A program made the position numbers and the translations under genes. A stretch of DNA of 64,000 bases from the NCBI GenBank assembly GCA_029570205.1, contig JAKQSI010000034.1, positions 54,716-118,715 on the forward strand, given 5' to 3'. How positions within the stretch are numbered: the stretch's first letter is position 1; every line of letters begins with the position of its first letter. Below the pieces are notes generated by a model, which saw nothing but the letters and a program-made list of their open reading frames with translations, searched no databases and had not been told where the DNA came from. The stretch comes from Candidatus Omnitrophota bacterium. Its GTDB lineage: Bacteria; Hinthialibacterota; Hinthialibacteria; Hinthialibacterales; JAKPRU01. This document shows positions 41,993-51,299 of this stretch, in pieces.

Positions 41993-42024
41993 CCCTCTCC
42001 CACCGGGAGACGGTCAGGGTGAGG
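41993..42024 (+). repeat. Dispersed palindromic repeat, copy 1
   Basis: CCCTCTCCCACCGGGAGA followed by GGTGAGG. TCTCCC pairs with GGGAGA. A closely related copy in the same orientation lies at 53092-53124, and a degenerate relative may lie at about 16010-16060. Found after thrS. Confidence 0.7.
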
Positions 42025-42038
42025 AAAATCCCGGGTGG

Positions 42039-42086
42039 CACCGGCATTCTGCCGGTGATGCCGTAGCATGGGCATCTCGCCCACGG
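42039..42086 (+). repeat. Twin hairpins in the 5' region of the oxidoreductase gene
   Basis: CACCGGCA/TGCCGGTG (42039-42057, loop TTC) and TGGGC/GCCCA (42069-42083, loop ATCTC) stand side by side. Neither is followed by a U-tract. They resemble dispersed hairpin repeats rather than a terminator. Confidence 0.6.
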
Positions 42087-42148
42087 CTATTTTGAGAGAC
42101 AGGTTCTGAAAAAATATACTCAGCATCTTCGGACAGGAGGAACAGGAC

Positions 42149-43489
42149 ATGCCGCGAAAGAGAACGTGTGGACGAAGAGATTTTATGAAGACCGCCGGAA
42201 AGTCGGCCCTGCTTTTGGGGCTGGCTCCGATGATTGTGTCCAACCGAGTTCTGGCGCAGAACAAGGATTCGGCCCTGGATACGATTGTTGTGGGAGTTGT
42301 TGGACTGGGGTGGAGAGGAATGGACCTGCTGCACGATGCGTTCCGGTGCAAGGAACTGCAGGTAGCGGCCGTAGCGGATGTGGATCGATCATTCCTGCTG
42401 AGAGGGATGAAGGAATGCGACGATTTTTACGGGATCGAACGAAAGGAAATACAGGGAGAGGGCGGCAGCGCTCGTCTTGCACCCAAGGTTCCCAAACAGG
42501 TAGACGGGTATGAGGATTACCGCCGGATTCTGGACCGAAGCGATATTGACGCGATGATTATTGCCGTGCCGGATCACTGGCATGGGCTGATAGCGGTGCA
42601 ATCCTGCGAAGCGGGCAAGGATGTCTATTGCGAGAAACCGCTGAGCCTGGTGATCGAGCAGGGGCGAAGAATGGTCCGGGCGGCCCGCACCAACAACCGT
42701 GTCTTTCAGGTGGGCAGTCAGCAGCGGTCCAACGACAAGTTTCGTCTGGCCTGCGAGGCGGTCCGCAGCGGACGAATCGGGAAGATATTGAAGGTCGATG
42801 TTTGCATTGAGGGATCGCCCCAGCGGACAGCCGTTCCCGATGAACCCGTTCCTCCGGGATTGGACTGGGATTTCTGGCTGGGACCGGCCCCTTATGTTCC
42901 GTACAATCCCGAACGCGCGCGAGTAAACTTCCGGTGGTTCTTTGATTATTCCGGTGGAATGGTTACCGATTGGGGCGCTCATCACCTTGACATCGCCCAA
43001 TGGGGACTGGGTACGGATCTCACCGGCCCGCGATTCGTTGAGGGCACGGGCGAAACCTCTGCCGGTTTCTACGAGACCCTGACCTCGTGGGATGTCACGT
43101 TCACTTATGCGAACGGAATCCCCGTCCATTTTTACAATGGCAAGCACGGCATTACATTTTTCGGAGAGAAAGGTCAGATTTTTGTAAAGCGGGGCGAGAT
43201 CAAAGCGACCCCCGAAGAGGCTATTGCGGAACCGATTCGATCCGATGAAGTGCGGCTGTATAAGAGCGAGGATCACATGCAAAACTGGGTGGATTGCATC
43301 AAATCCCGTCAGCTGCCGATTACCGATGTGGAAATCGGGCATCGGTCGGTAACGTTATGTCACCTGGCGAATATCGTCTGCAAACTGAAGCGGAAATTGG
43401 AATGGGATCCGGACAAGGAAATGTTTGTGCATGATCGAGAGGCCAATCAGTTTCTTGCGCGGCCGATGCGTGAGCCGTGGCATTTCTGA
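42149..43489 (+). CDS. Tat-exported Gfo/Idh/MocA-family oxidoreductase
   Basis: 446 residues. The N-terminus CGRRDFMKTAGKSALLLGLAPM is a twin-arginine signal (RRDFMK) with a hydrophobic stretch. The Rossmann domain follows with VGVVGLGWRGMDLL and AVADVD, then DAMIIAVPDHWH and the family EKP motif (YCEKPLSLVIEQGRRMV). FSYSGGMVTDWGAHHLDIAQ-like segment FDYSGGMVTDWGAHHLDIA supplies active-site residues. Such Tat-exported enzymes are typical of PVC and related bacteria and oxidise or rearrange sugars, with NAD(P) folded in before export. Ribosome site AGGAGG. It ends 48 bases ahead of a good terminator. Confidence 0.92.
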   Translation: MPRKRTCGRRDFMKTAGKSALLLGLAPMIVSNRVLAQNKDSALDTIVVGVVGLGWRGMDLLHDAFRCKELQVAAVADVDRSFLLRGMKECDDFYGIERKEIQGEGGSARLAPKVPKQVDGYEDYRRILDRSDIDAMIIAVPDHWHGLIAVQSCEAGKDVYCEKPLSLVIEQGRRMVRAARTNNRVFQVGSQQRSNDKFRLACEAVRSGRIGKILKVDVCIEGSPQRTAVPDEPVPPGLDWDFWLGPAPYVPYNPERARVNFRWFFDYSGGMVTDWGAHHLDIAQWGLGTDLTGPRFVEGTGETSAGFYETLTSWDVTFTYANGIPVHFYNGKHGITFFGEKGQIFVKRGEIKATPEEAIAEPIRSDEVRLYKSEDHMQNWVDCIKSRQLPITDVEIGHRSVTLCHLANIVCKLKRKLEWDPDKEMFVHDREANQFLARPMREPWHF

Positions 43490-43536
43490 ACGGCTGGCCG
43501 GAGAGGTTGTGCTGTTTTTGTTGGAGAATCCGTGGA

Positions 43537-43576
43537 GGGGCCGGTTCCTGAGTTTGTCGGAAGACCGGCCCCTTTT
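43537..43576 (+). terminator. Intrinsic terminator of the oxidoreductase gene
   Basis: GGGGCCGGT and ACCGGCCCC form nine perfect pairs around an 18-base loop, followed by TTTT. It lies 48 bases after the stop. Confidence 0.75.
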
Positions 43577-43623
43577 CATAGTATCAGGGCGGATTTGACC
43601 GGATACCCGGAAAGGCTGGTCTG

Positions 43624-45501
43624 GTGGACTCATTATATTGGCAACCGCTTCTTTCGCGACCTGCTGAGGGACGTCATGCTTTTGTGCGTGCGCTGGTGAG
43701 TCGTTATCCGGGACTGATCGATTCGCTGACCGAAGCGATGGCGTACCTGGACCGGATTGAGGTTGCGGGGGATTCGCAAAGCGGCTATTGGGTTCGTGTG
43801 GTAGAGGAGGAAGACGAGCGGATGCTGCTGCCGACGGATCGCCTGGAGGATCGTCGTGCGGCGCAAGTGGGCGCTTTGAGAAAAGGGGTGACCGGGGGTG
43901 CCCGCCTGGTAGTTCTGGCCGGAGTCGGGATCGGGGATATATGTCGCGAGATTCTGCGCCTGGGGGGAGAATATCCGAATGTGGGATTTCTGATTGTTGA
44001 GCCGGAGTTGGTGCGTGTTCTGATTGCGGCCACTCTGTTCGACCTGGTTCCGCTGGCGCAGTCCGAGAATATCTTGTGGGCGCTGGGTCGGAATGCGGTG
44101 GATGAGATGGTGTCCATCTGCCGCAAGAACTACCTGTATCTTGTTCCGCCGGACAAATGGGCGTACATGCTGGGTGTGATTCCTCATGATGCGCAGGAAG
44201 CCGGGCAGTACAGCGCGCTGGTATCTTCCCTGTCGCAGATGCTTGAGCCGGATCAGGATGCGTTTGAGCGGGCCGTGGAGCAGTTCATCAATCGCCGGTT
44301 CCAGTCGCGTGGACTGGTCTGGTCGTATCATTCCCCCAAAGCTTACATTCACTTGCCGTTATTGAGAGCCTTGTTGAGGGGATTTGAAGAGAGAGGCTGG
44401 CGAACCTGCTGCGAGCTGGTCAAAGAGGATTTTGCTGCCGGCCTTCGCCTTGCGGCCTCTATGATTCGATCGGTTCCCGATCTCTACTTATTTCTGAACG
44501 GCCCGTCCTCTGCTTTCCTGAGAGAAGCGGGAATTTCCCCCAGTGCGGAACGGGATATCGCGCGATTTCGGGTGATTTGGATTGTGGACGATCTGACCGC
44601 GTCGGGCACGGAGGACCTGCATACAGGGTATTCGCACTGGGACCATGTTTTTTGTGCGGACCGGACATACATGCAGGCGATGCAGGGATGCGGCGCGAGA
44701 CGGGTGGCGTTTTTGCCTGCGGCGGCAGCGGTGATGCGGAAAGGTTCTCCCCGGAAAGACTGGAGCGCCCCCATTTCATACGTGGGCAGTATCCAGAATA
44801 TGGGTCCGTATCTCCGCCGGTTGTCTGATCGGTCGCGGACATGTCTGCATCGTATTGCACAGCGGAAGGACCAGGAGCGGCGTATCTCATTCCAGCAAAT
44901 CGTGCAGGACGAGGCTCCTCCACAGTCCATTGTGGAAGAGTTGCGTCAGATTGCCGATGAGTACCACGCGACTACGCCGAAGGGATTTGAGAATCCCGAC
45001 CGCATCCTGGATTTCTTTCTTTATGTGACGGCGACCTTCTTGCAGCGGAAACGTATTGTTGAATGCCTGCTTCCTCATGGTTTGAAAATCTTCGGTCCCG
45101 AGAGTTGGCTGGAAACCCTGGCCCCCGAATATCGAAACCGTTTCCAAGGCCCGGTTCCATTTGAACAGGTGGCGGATGTGTACGCCTCCGCCGACTTGTC
45201 GTTGAATATCCACAGTTACCAATGCCCGACCTGTTTGAATTCGCGTGATTTCGATGTGATTATGGCCGGGGGATGCCTGTTGGCGGATTGGGTGGAGGAT
45301 TTCGGCCATGGATTCTTTGAGGAGGAAAAAGAGGTTGCACTCTTCCGGTCCTACGCCGAACTGCCGGACTTGGTAAAGGCACTGTCTTCTACGCCCGACC
45401 AGCGGGATGCGATGAAAGTGGCCGCACGGGATCGATTGTTACGCGAACACACCTATGCGCACCGGGCGGGGGTGATTTGTGAGACATTGGGGATCGGGTG
45501 A
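43624..45501 (+). CDS. CgeB-like glycosyltransferase family protein
   Basis: 625 residues from a GTG (43624). The N-terminal 220 residues form a Rossmann-like domain (LVVLAGVGIGDICREILRLG, VGFLIVEPELVRVLIA) resembling motility-accessory/flagellin glycosylation proteins. From about 250 it looks like a CgeB/DUF3880-type GT-B glycosyltransferase: DLYLFLNGPSSAF, VIWIVDD, DHVFCADRTYMQAMQ, SYVGSIQN, and a C-terminal GT domain (IHSYQCPTCLNSRDFDVIMAGGCLLAD, DVYASADLSLNIH). Its product is likely a surface glycan or glycoprotein. It stands alone between a terminator and a debris region. Confidence 0.75.
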   Translation: MDSLYWQPLLSRPAEGRHAFVRALVSRYPGLIDSLTEAMAYLDRIEVAGDSQSGYWVRVVEEEDERMLLPTDRLEDRRAAQVGALRKGVTGGARLVVLAGVGIGDICREILRLGGEYPNVGFLIVEPELVRVLIAATLFDLVPLAQSENILWALGRNAVDEMVSICRKNYLYLVPPDKWAYMLGVIPHDAQEAGQYSALVSSLSQMLEPDQDAFERAVEQFINRRFQSRGLVWSYHSPKAYIHLPLLRALLRGFEERGWRTCCELVKEDFAAGLRLAASMIRSVPDLYLFLNGPSSAFLREAGISPSAERDIARFRVIWIVDDLTASGTEDLHTGYSHWDHVFCADRTYMQAMQGCGARRVAFLPAAAAVMRKGSPRKDWSAPISYVGSIQNMGPYLRRLSDRSRTCLHRIAQRKDQERRISFQQIVQDEAPPQSIVEELRQIADEYHATTPKGFENPDRILDFFLYVTATFLQRKRIVECLLPHGLKIFGPESWLETLAPEYRNRFQGPVPFEQVADVYASADLSLNIHSYQCPTCLNSRDFDVIMAGGCLLADWVEDFGHGFFEEEKEVALFRSYAELPDLVKALSSTPDQRDAMKVAARDRLLREHTYAHRAGVICETLGIG

Positions 45502-45629
45502 CGTGGATCTGTGATCCGCCCCGTGTTCCGAAAATAAATCCTGTTGACAGTGAATTTCTTTCCCCTGTTTCACGTATAGATAGCAATGGCAAGGCCTTAA
45601 TCGGGCAGGGTTTAAAAGGAGCAAAGCTC

Positions 45630-45848
45630 ATGCGAAGAACGTCTGTCGTATTCAGTTCAATCGTCGTAATTCTCCTGGGTCTCTGTGTGTCTGCCTGCAT
45701 ATCCTCCTATAAGTTCAGTCATACGGAAGAAAAGGACTTTCAAGTTCCTGCAGCCGGAATCGCAACCGTTGACGCCCAAGCCACTAACCCGCATTTCTCA
45801 CAAGCCTGTCAGAAGAGGGGTGAGACCCGTTGCATATCGCGAGAATAA
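45630..45848 (+). CDS. Truncated lipoprotein
   Basis: 72 residues with a strong ribosome site (GGAG eight bases ahead). A lipoprotein signal is clear (SVVFSSIVVILLGLCVSAC, lipobox VSAC). The mature start KDFQVPAAGIATVDAQATN looks like the opening of DUF4097-type beta-helix proteins (FxVPAGGxVxVDNxNG), but the frame then breaks into unrelated sequence and stops. The next DNA holds an IS1380-type fragment, so the gene was probably cut by a mobile element or deletion. Probably no longer functional. Confidence 0.55.
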   Translation: MRRTSVVFSSIVVILLGLCVSACISSYKFSHTEEKDFQVPAAGIATVDAQATNPHFSQACQKRGETRCISRE

Positions 45849-46607
45849 TCGCGGCGAGTGGTTTCTTGAAGAGATGAGACCATGCAAGTCAGGATAAACA
45901 GAGAAACCCGCACCCCAAAAGGGCCGGATGGGGCTTCCGGGAGAGAGCAACAGACAGACCTCGGCTCCGAGGAGTCGTTCAAAGACACAGTAGGAAAGGG
46001 AAGGATACTCCCGCTACGGCGAAAACAGGGGATGGCTTTCAGATTCGCATACGCTGCAGCAAAGAGAGCCTGCAACACCGGATCGCTTCGCAACGCCTCA
46101 TGATCGTCCAGATCCTCATCCCCCAACCCGATCGCGTACACCCATCGAATAGTGTTCCTGTACACGCTGTTTTCATAAGGTCAACTTCCTGGCATACAAT
46201 AAGTTCTTATCGCCACTCTATTTATGCCATAAAAGGTGGCTTTAAAAATGGCTACCGTGAGAAATCCGGGTCAAGATGCCGGGTGGTCTTGAATTCCTTC
46301 AGGGTGATCCTTTGTAATCGGTTTCGCATGGGATTCTTCTTGCACGGGCCGGATTCAGGATTTTTCCGACGAGGAGATTCGCCGCCAGCCGAAGAATTTC
46401 TGTGCATTGTATTGCGAAAATCCCATTCTTTCCCCTCTTCCCCTGAAAAAGTGCCAGGGTAGGAACGAGATACCGCCACTTGCCGATCAATCGCTTTGAC
46501 AGGTTCAAGAATCGGCCCACCGCAAATTCCTTCGGCACGAGGAGCGAAAAGGGGTTACGACTTCGCCGTGCGGGGATAAGCGATATAATCTTATCAGATC
46601 ATTCCAA
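45849..46607. other. Debris region between lipoprotein fragment and histidine kinase
   Basis: Apart from an IS1380-type fragment on the minus strand I see no convincing gene. Several open frames exist here but their composition is not protein-like. The region probably records an insertion followed by decay. Confidence 0.5.
46034..46165 (-). pseudogene. IS1380-type transposase fragment
   Basis: The minus-strand frame reads VYAIGLGDEDLDDHEALRSD, then PVLQALFA, matching the conserved QRxYxIALGYEDLNDHDxLRxDPxLQ block of IS1380-family (DDE group 1) transposases. Only about 40 residues survive; both the N-terminal part and the catalytic domain are absent. No inverted repeats were found. Confidence 0.6.
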
Positions 46608-47825
46608 GTGCGGGGCAGAGAATTGCCGAAATCTGAAATCCATCCGGACTCCGTCATGGACGGTCCGTCGAACTTTCCAGTGCCGCTGGACCCCGTTGCA
46701 CGCTTCGTGTTTGACGAATCGTCGGATGCTATCCTGTGCGTCGACCTGCAGGATCGAATTATTTATTGGAATCGGGGTGCGGAAGAACTCTTCGGATACA
46801 CGGAGGAAGAAGTTTTGGGTCACAATTTCTCACTCCTGGTTCCAGGTCCAGCCGAGCGGGAGGAACTGAAAGAAATCGCGACTCGAACGAAGTTTGGTCT
46901 GGTTCGCCGATATGAAACGCAGCGGATTACCAAGGACGGGCGACGCCTGACCATCCAGTTGACCCGCACCATCCTGCAAGGCCCGGACGGAAATCCCATC
47001 GGCTTTGCGGCCCTGGTCCGCGATGTCACACCCATCAAGGAACTCACTGCCCAAGTTGCCAAAATGGAACGCCTGAGCGCCATGACGAAAATCACCGCCA
47101 GCGTCGCTCATGAAATTCGAACCCCCTTGAGCGTGCTAGGTCTGACATCGGACATGCTGCATGATGCCGTCAAAAGAATCCTCGCCTCACCCGACAGAGA
47201 CACAATCCGGCAAGAAGCATCCAAAATCCGCACACTCGTTAATGACACTCGGAAAGAAATCATCCGATTGAACGAAATTGTCGACCATTACCTGTTTCTG
47301 GCGCGGATTCGTGTGCCGCAGCGCACAGAGATGGATTTAAACGAGTTCATCAAGGAAATCGCCTCGGATCTGCGCCGAAAAGTCAGCGGCAGGCCGGTTG
47401 AATTTCTGTACCATCCCTCTCCATTGTCCTGTTCTGTGAATTTGGATACCGCCCAGATTCGTCATCTCTTCTATAACCTTCTGTCCAATGCTCTGGATGC
47501 CATGCCCACCGGGGGAACAATCACGCTGGAAACGCAATACTGCGACGGGCAAATCGAAATTCGCTTTTCCGACACCGGAACCGGGATTGCCCCGGAACTT
47601 GCGGAAGTTATCTTTGAGCCGTTCGAGACCTCAAAACCCACAGGCTCCGGTCTGGGGCTGTATATTGTTAGAGAATTGGTTTCGGCCCATGGAGGCGAGG
47701 TTCAAATTGAGAGTGTCCCCGGCCAGGGAACCACGGTTATCGTTGTTATTCCCGCAAGCGGATTTTACGGAACAGAAAAAAACTCTTCGGGGGAGAATTT
47801 CACAGGACCGGAGAACAATGGCTGA
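46608..47825 (+). CDS. PAS-domain sensor histidine kinase
   Basis: 405 residues from a GTG (46608; an ATG at 46656 is possible). One PAS domain (about 30-150; ILCVDLQDRIIYWNRGAEELFGY), then the dimerisation/phosphoacceptor region SVAHEIRTPLSVLG with the His, and a HATPase domain with NLLSNALDAM, DTGTGIAPE and GSGLGLYIVREL. No membrane helix, so it is a cytosolic sensor. The ligand of the PAS domain is unknown. It overlaps the response regulator gene by eight bases and forms a two-component pair of the NtrB/NtrC style. Confidence 0.92.
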   Translation: MRGRELPKSEIHPDSVMDGPSNFPVPLDPVARFVFDESSDAILCVDLQDRIIYWNRGAEELFGYTEEEVLGHNFSLLVPGPAEREELKEIATRTKFGLVRRYETQRITKDGRRLTIQLTRTILQGPDGNPIGFAALVRDVTPIKELTAQVAKMERLSAMTKITASVAHEIRTPLSVLGLTSDMLHDAVKRILASPDRDTIRQEASKIRTLVNDTRKEIIRLNEIVDHYLFLARIRVPQRTEMDLNEFIKEIASDLRRKVSGRPVEFLYHPSPLSCSVNLDTAQIRHLFYNLLSNALDAMPTGGTITLETQYCDGQIEIRFSDTGTGIAPELAEVIFEPFETSKPTGSGLGLYIVRELVSAHGGEVQIESVPGQGTTVIVVIPASGFYGTEKNSSGENFTGPENNG

Positions 47826-49239
47826 GCGTTGCATTTTAATTGTCGATGATGACGAGACGATGGTTTCGACCATCGCCCGCGTCGTATCCCAGGATGGGCA
47901 TCGCGCTGTCACCGCACTGTCGGGCCATGAGGGGCTTCGGAAAGTGGGGGATTGCGCCCCCGATCTGGTCATTACGGATCTCGTAATGCCCGGAATGGAT
48001 GGAATCTCGTTCGTAAGAAGTCTGAAGGCGATCGACCCGGCCCTGCCGGTCATTATGATTACAGGGCACGGTTCCATTGACAGCGCCGTGGAGGCCATGC
48101 GGGAAGGCGCTTTCCACTATCTGACGAAACCGATCAGCATGAGAGACCTGCTCCTCTATGTCTCCAAGGCCCTGGAGAGCCGGGAAGCGCTCGCAGAGAA
48201 CCGTTATTTACGGGAACAGCTGGAAAAACGATATCGACACGAAACGATCATCGGCCGCAGTCGAGCGATGCGTGAAGTGATGGACCATGTGGAGCAGGTG
48301 GCGCCCAGTACGGCGACCGTCCTCATTACGGGCGATACAGGAACAGGCAAGGAATTGGTCGCCGAGGCCATTCACTTCCTCAGCCCCCGGGCCGGGAGAC
48401 CCCTGATAAAGGTGAACTGCGGGGCGCTGCCGGACACGCTGGTGGAATCGGAACTGTTCGGGCATGTACGGGGAGCATTTACAGGCGCACATCGCGACCG
48501 GCAGGGACGGTTCGAGGCGGCGGACACGGGAACCATTTTTCTGGATGAAATCGGGGCGATGAGCCCCGCAGCTCAGGTTCGTTTGCTTCGTGTACTTCAG
48601 GAGGGAGAATTCGAGCGGGTCGGCGGAACCGCTCCCGTCAAGGTCAATGTCCGTGTTGTTGCGGCCACCAATCAACCGCTTGAAAAAGCGGTCGAGGAAC
48701 GCACGTTCCGGGAGGATCTCTTTTACCGAATCAAGGTGTTTCATATCCATCTGCCCACATTGCAGGAACGGCGCGAGGATATCACCCTGCTGGCGCACCA
48801 TTTTATGAACAAGTACGCCAAACGCAATAAGAAACATCTGGTCGGGTTCGGAGAAAAAGCAATGCAGATTCTGGAATCCCATTCCTGGCCGGGAAACGTG
48901 CGGGAACTGGAAAACGCTATTGAGTACGCCGTGGTGGTGGCGCGAGGGGACCGCATCACGGTCTCGGACCTCCCGCGCGATCTGCGGCCCGTCCGGGAAC
49001 CGGATGACCGGATTGTCCTGCCGGTCGGCATTTCCGCCGGCGAGGCGGAAGGAATCTTGATCCGCCGGACGCTGGATATGACACGGGGGGACAAAGAATC
49101 CGCCGCCGCCATGCTGGGATTCAGCCTCCGCACTCTCTATCGAAAGATCAGGGAACACAACATCCCGCTGGATCGGGGGGATAAAAGCTATATCGCCCCG
49201 CCCCTGCCCCCTGATCCCCTGTTGCCGGACACACTCTGA
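47818..49239 (+). CDS. Sigma54-dependent response regulator (NtrC type)
   Basis: 473 residues from the ATG at 47818 (GGAG ahead, overlapping the kinase). Receiver domain with acidic pocket IVDDDE and phosphoacceptor D54 in VITDLVMPGMDG; AAA+ domain with Walker A GDTGTGKE, the sigma54-contact loop GAFTGAH, Walker B IFLDEIG and the R-finger region; then a Fis-type helix-turn-helix (GDKESAAAMLGFSLRTLYRKI). It activates sigma54 promoters when phosphorylated by the adjacent kinase. Targets unknown; I did not find a convincing GG-N10-GC type promoter in the window. Confidence 0.94.
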   Translation: MAERCILIVDDDETMVSTIARVVSQDGHRAVTALSGHEGLRKVGDCAPDLVITDLVMPGMDGISFVRSLKAIDPALPVIMITGHGSIDSAVEAMREGAFHYLTKPISMRDLLLYVSKALESREALAENRYLREQLEKRYRHETIIGRSRAMREVMDHVEQVAPSTATVLITGDTGTGKELVAEAIHFLSPRAGRPLIKVNCGALPDTLVESELFGHVRGAFTGAHRDRQGRFEAADTGTIFLDEIGAMSPAAQVRLLRVLQEGEFERVGGTAPVKVNVRVVAATNQPLEKAVEERTFREDLFYRIKVFHIHLPTLQERREDITLLAHHFMNKYAKRNKKHLVGFGEKAMQILESHSWPGNVRELENAIEYAVVVARGDRITVSDLPRDLRPVREPDDRIVLPVGISAGEAEGILIRRTLDMTRGDKESAAAMLGFSLRTLYRKIREHNIPLDRGDKSYIAPPLPPDPLLPDTL

Positions 49240-49265
49240 CATCCCTCCTGAAGATGGAACAAGTC

Positions 49266-49293
49266 TTTGGACCGGACAGGTCTTTGCTATACT
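49266..49293 (+). promoter_or_regulatory. Possible promoter of the etf operon
   Basis: TTTGGA and TATACT are 16 bases apart (or TTGGAC at 15), about 40 bases ahead of etfB. Spacing is slightly short. Confidence 0.35.
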
Positions 49294-49330
49294 CACCGTC
49301 TGTTGTTTAACAAAGGCAGGCATAAACATT

Positions 49331-50239
49331 GTGAGTTTGAATCTGATTGTACTCGCCAAACAGGTGCCGGATACGAAAAATGTAACCGGCGAAACCATGA
49401 AAGAAGACGGCACGGTCAACCGGCAGGCCCTTCCCGCCATTTTCAACCCGGATGATTTGTGCGCTCTGGAACTGGCCCTCAGCGTTCGGGACCTTTATGG
49501 GGGCACAGTGACTATTATGAGCATGGGACCTCCCCGCGCGATGGAGATCCTTCGGGATGCCCTGTGTCGCGGAGCCGACCGGGCCATTCTCCTCAGCGAT
49601 AAACTATTCGCCGCCGCCGATACACTGGCGACGTCTTATACACTCGCCAAGGCCATCAGAAAACTGGGCATGCCGGATATCGTCTTCTGCGGACGGCAGG
49701 CCATCGACGGCGACACCGCCCAGGTCGGCCCGCAACTCGCGGAAAAACTTCATGTCCCACAGGCCACGTATGTCAAGGAAGCGCGCCTGGAAGACGGACA
49801 TTTGCGCGTAACAAAGGATGTCGAGAACGGCTACGAAATTCTTCGAATTCCCATGCCTGCGCTCTTGACCGTCACAGCGGGCATTCAGCCCCGCCCCCCG
49901 GCGGTCAAACGCCTCCTGAAATACAAACGTGTGAAAACAATTTTTGACTTGCAATCGGAATTGAAAGAAAAATACCCCGATCTTTCTAAAGAAGAATTGG
50001 ACAGAAAGGTTGAGGAAGAGACCCGTGCGTTAGCCGAACGGGACCTGCTCATCCCCGTGTGGACAGCGGAGGACATCGGCGCAAACCCGGAGCGGATCGG
50101 TCTCAAAGGTTCCCCGACTCGTGTCAAAAAGGTGGAGGGTGTTATCCTGCGCGGTGGAGAAAGCAAGATCATTCCTGCAACCGAGGCGGGGATTGCCTCC
50201 CTGGTTCAGGAACTGAAAGCGGGTCATATCCTCAGCTGA
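49331..50239 (+). CDS. etfB: Electron transfer flavoprotein beta subunit
   Basis: 302 residues from a GTG. The ETF beta pattern is clear: IVLAKQVPDTKN, FNPDDLCALELALSVRD, GPPRAMEILRDALCRGADRAILLSD, and FCGRQAIDGDTAQVGPQLAEKL with the AMP/FAD-binding loop, ending with KAVKRL-like PPAVKRLLKYKRV. A C-terminal extension of some 60 residues is present. With EtfA it carries electrons from acyl-CoA dehydrogenases. First gene of a three-gene operon ending with its acyl-CoA dehydrogenase. Confidence 0.95.
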   Translation: MSLNLIVLAKQVPDTKNVTGETMKEDGTVNRQALPAIFNPDDLCALELALSVRDLYGGTVTIMSMGPPRAMEILRDALCRGADRAILLSDKLFAAADTLATSYTLAKAIRKLGMPDIVFCGRQAIDGDTAQVGPQLAEKLHVPQATYVKEARLEDGHLRVTKDVENGYEILRIPMPALLTVTAGIQPRPPAVKRLLKYKRVKTIFDLQSELKEKYPDLSKEELDRKVEEETRALAERDLLIPVWTAEDIGANPERIGLKGSPTRVKKVEGVILRGGESKIIPATEAGIASLVQELKAGHILS

Positions 50240-50252
50240 GTTTGAAAGAATT

Positions 50253-51266
50253 ATGGCGGAAAACGAAGTCTGGATTTTTGCGGAACAGGAAGACGGCGTT
50301 CTGAACAGCGTTGCGCTCGAACTGACCGGCAAAGCGCGTCAACTCGCGGATGAACTCCGTACGAAAGTGGGCGCGGTGCTGCTCGGTTACCATTGCGAAG
50401 CGCTCGCGAAAGAGTTAGCCGCTCACGGCGCGGATACCATCTACCTCGCCGATCATCCGGCGCTCCGGTATTACCGGACGCTGCCTTATGCAAGGGTAAT
50501 TTGCGATCTGGTCCGGGAACACAGGCCGCAAATTGTGATTTACGGAGCAACGGTAGTCGGACGGGACCTTGCGCCCCGAATTGCTTCCGAACTGTGGACC
50601 GGTCTCACCGCCGATTGTACCGATCTCCAGATCGGCGATTACGACGATCCGTTCACCTCGCGGCATCATGATCAAATCCTTTACCAGATTCGTCCCGCGT
50701 TCGGCGGGAATGTCATTGCTACCATTGTCGGCCCAAACCACCGTCCCCAAATGGCTACCGTGCGGGAAGGTGTGATGAAATTGACTCCGGCGGACAATCA
50801 CCGTCCGTTTCAGACGATTCCCGTAACTCCGAGAATTACCGATGCCGAGGAAGTAGTCGAGATCATCGAACGGCATCGTACAGAGCGTGAGGTCGATCTC
50901 CGCAAGGCCCAGATTATCGTATCGGGCGGAGCCGGAGTGGGCAGCAAGGAAGGATTCGATCTGCTGAGAGAACTGGCGAATGTACTTGGCGGCGCGGTGG
51001 GTGCCAGCCGTGCGGCGGTGGATGCCGGTTACATTTCTAAAGCTCACCAGGTAGGCCAGACCGGCACGACCGTGAGACCGAGGCTGTATATCGCCTGCGG
51101 AATCAGCGGCGCCGTACAGCATCGGGCCGGAATGCAGGAATCCTCAAAAATTATCGCGATCAACACCAACCCGGATGCCCCCATCTTGAGCATGGCTCAT
51201 TACGCGATCATCGGCGACCTCAACCAGGTCATTCCCATGATGATTCGGGCGTACCGGGGACACTGA
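50253..51266 (+). CDS. etfA: Electron transfer flavoprotein alpha subunit
   Basis: 337 residues. N-terminal ETF domain (VWIFAEQEDGVLNSVALELTG, VIYGATVVGRDLAPRIAS) and C-terminal FAD domain with VSGGAGVGSKEGFDLLRELA, GASRAAVDAGY, QVGQTGTTVRPRLYIACGISGAVQH and INTNPDAPI. It binds FAD and accepts electrons from the dehydrogenase encoded next. It lies 13 bases after etfB. Complete and ordinary. Confidence 0.96.
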   Translation: MAENEVWIFAEQEDGVLNSVALELTGKARQLADELRTKVGAVLLGYHCEALAKELAAHGADTIYLADHPALRYYRTLPYARVICDLVREHRPQIVIYGATVVGRDLAPRIASELWTGLTADCTDLQIGDYDDPFTSRHHDQILYQIRPAFGGNVIATIVGPNHRPQMATVREGVMKLTPADNHRPFQTIPVTPRITDAEEVVEIIERHRTEREVDLRKAQIIVSGGAGVGSKEGFDLLRELANVLGGAVGASRAAVDAGYISKAHQVGQTGTTVRPRLYIACGISGAVQHRAGMQESSKIIAINTNPDAPILSMAHYAIIGDLNQVIPMMIRAYRGH

Positions 51267-51299
51267 CAGACTGTTTTTCAGCAACAGGAATTCATTGTT

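Noticed and set aside
40588-42351. Minus-strand open frame of 587 codons opposite thrS
   Set aside because: Antisense shadow of thrS; thrS is confirmed by class II motifs and the T-box leader.
46299-46538. Minus-strand frame of 79 codons in the debris region
   Set aside because: Basic and hydrophobic but matches no transposase block I know and has no start context.
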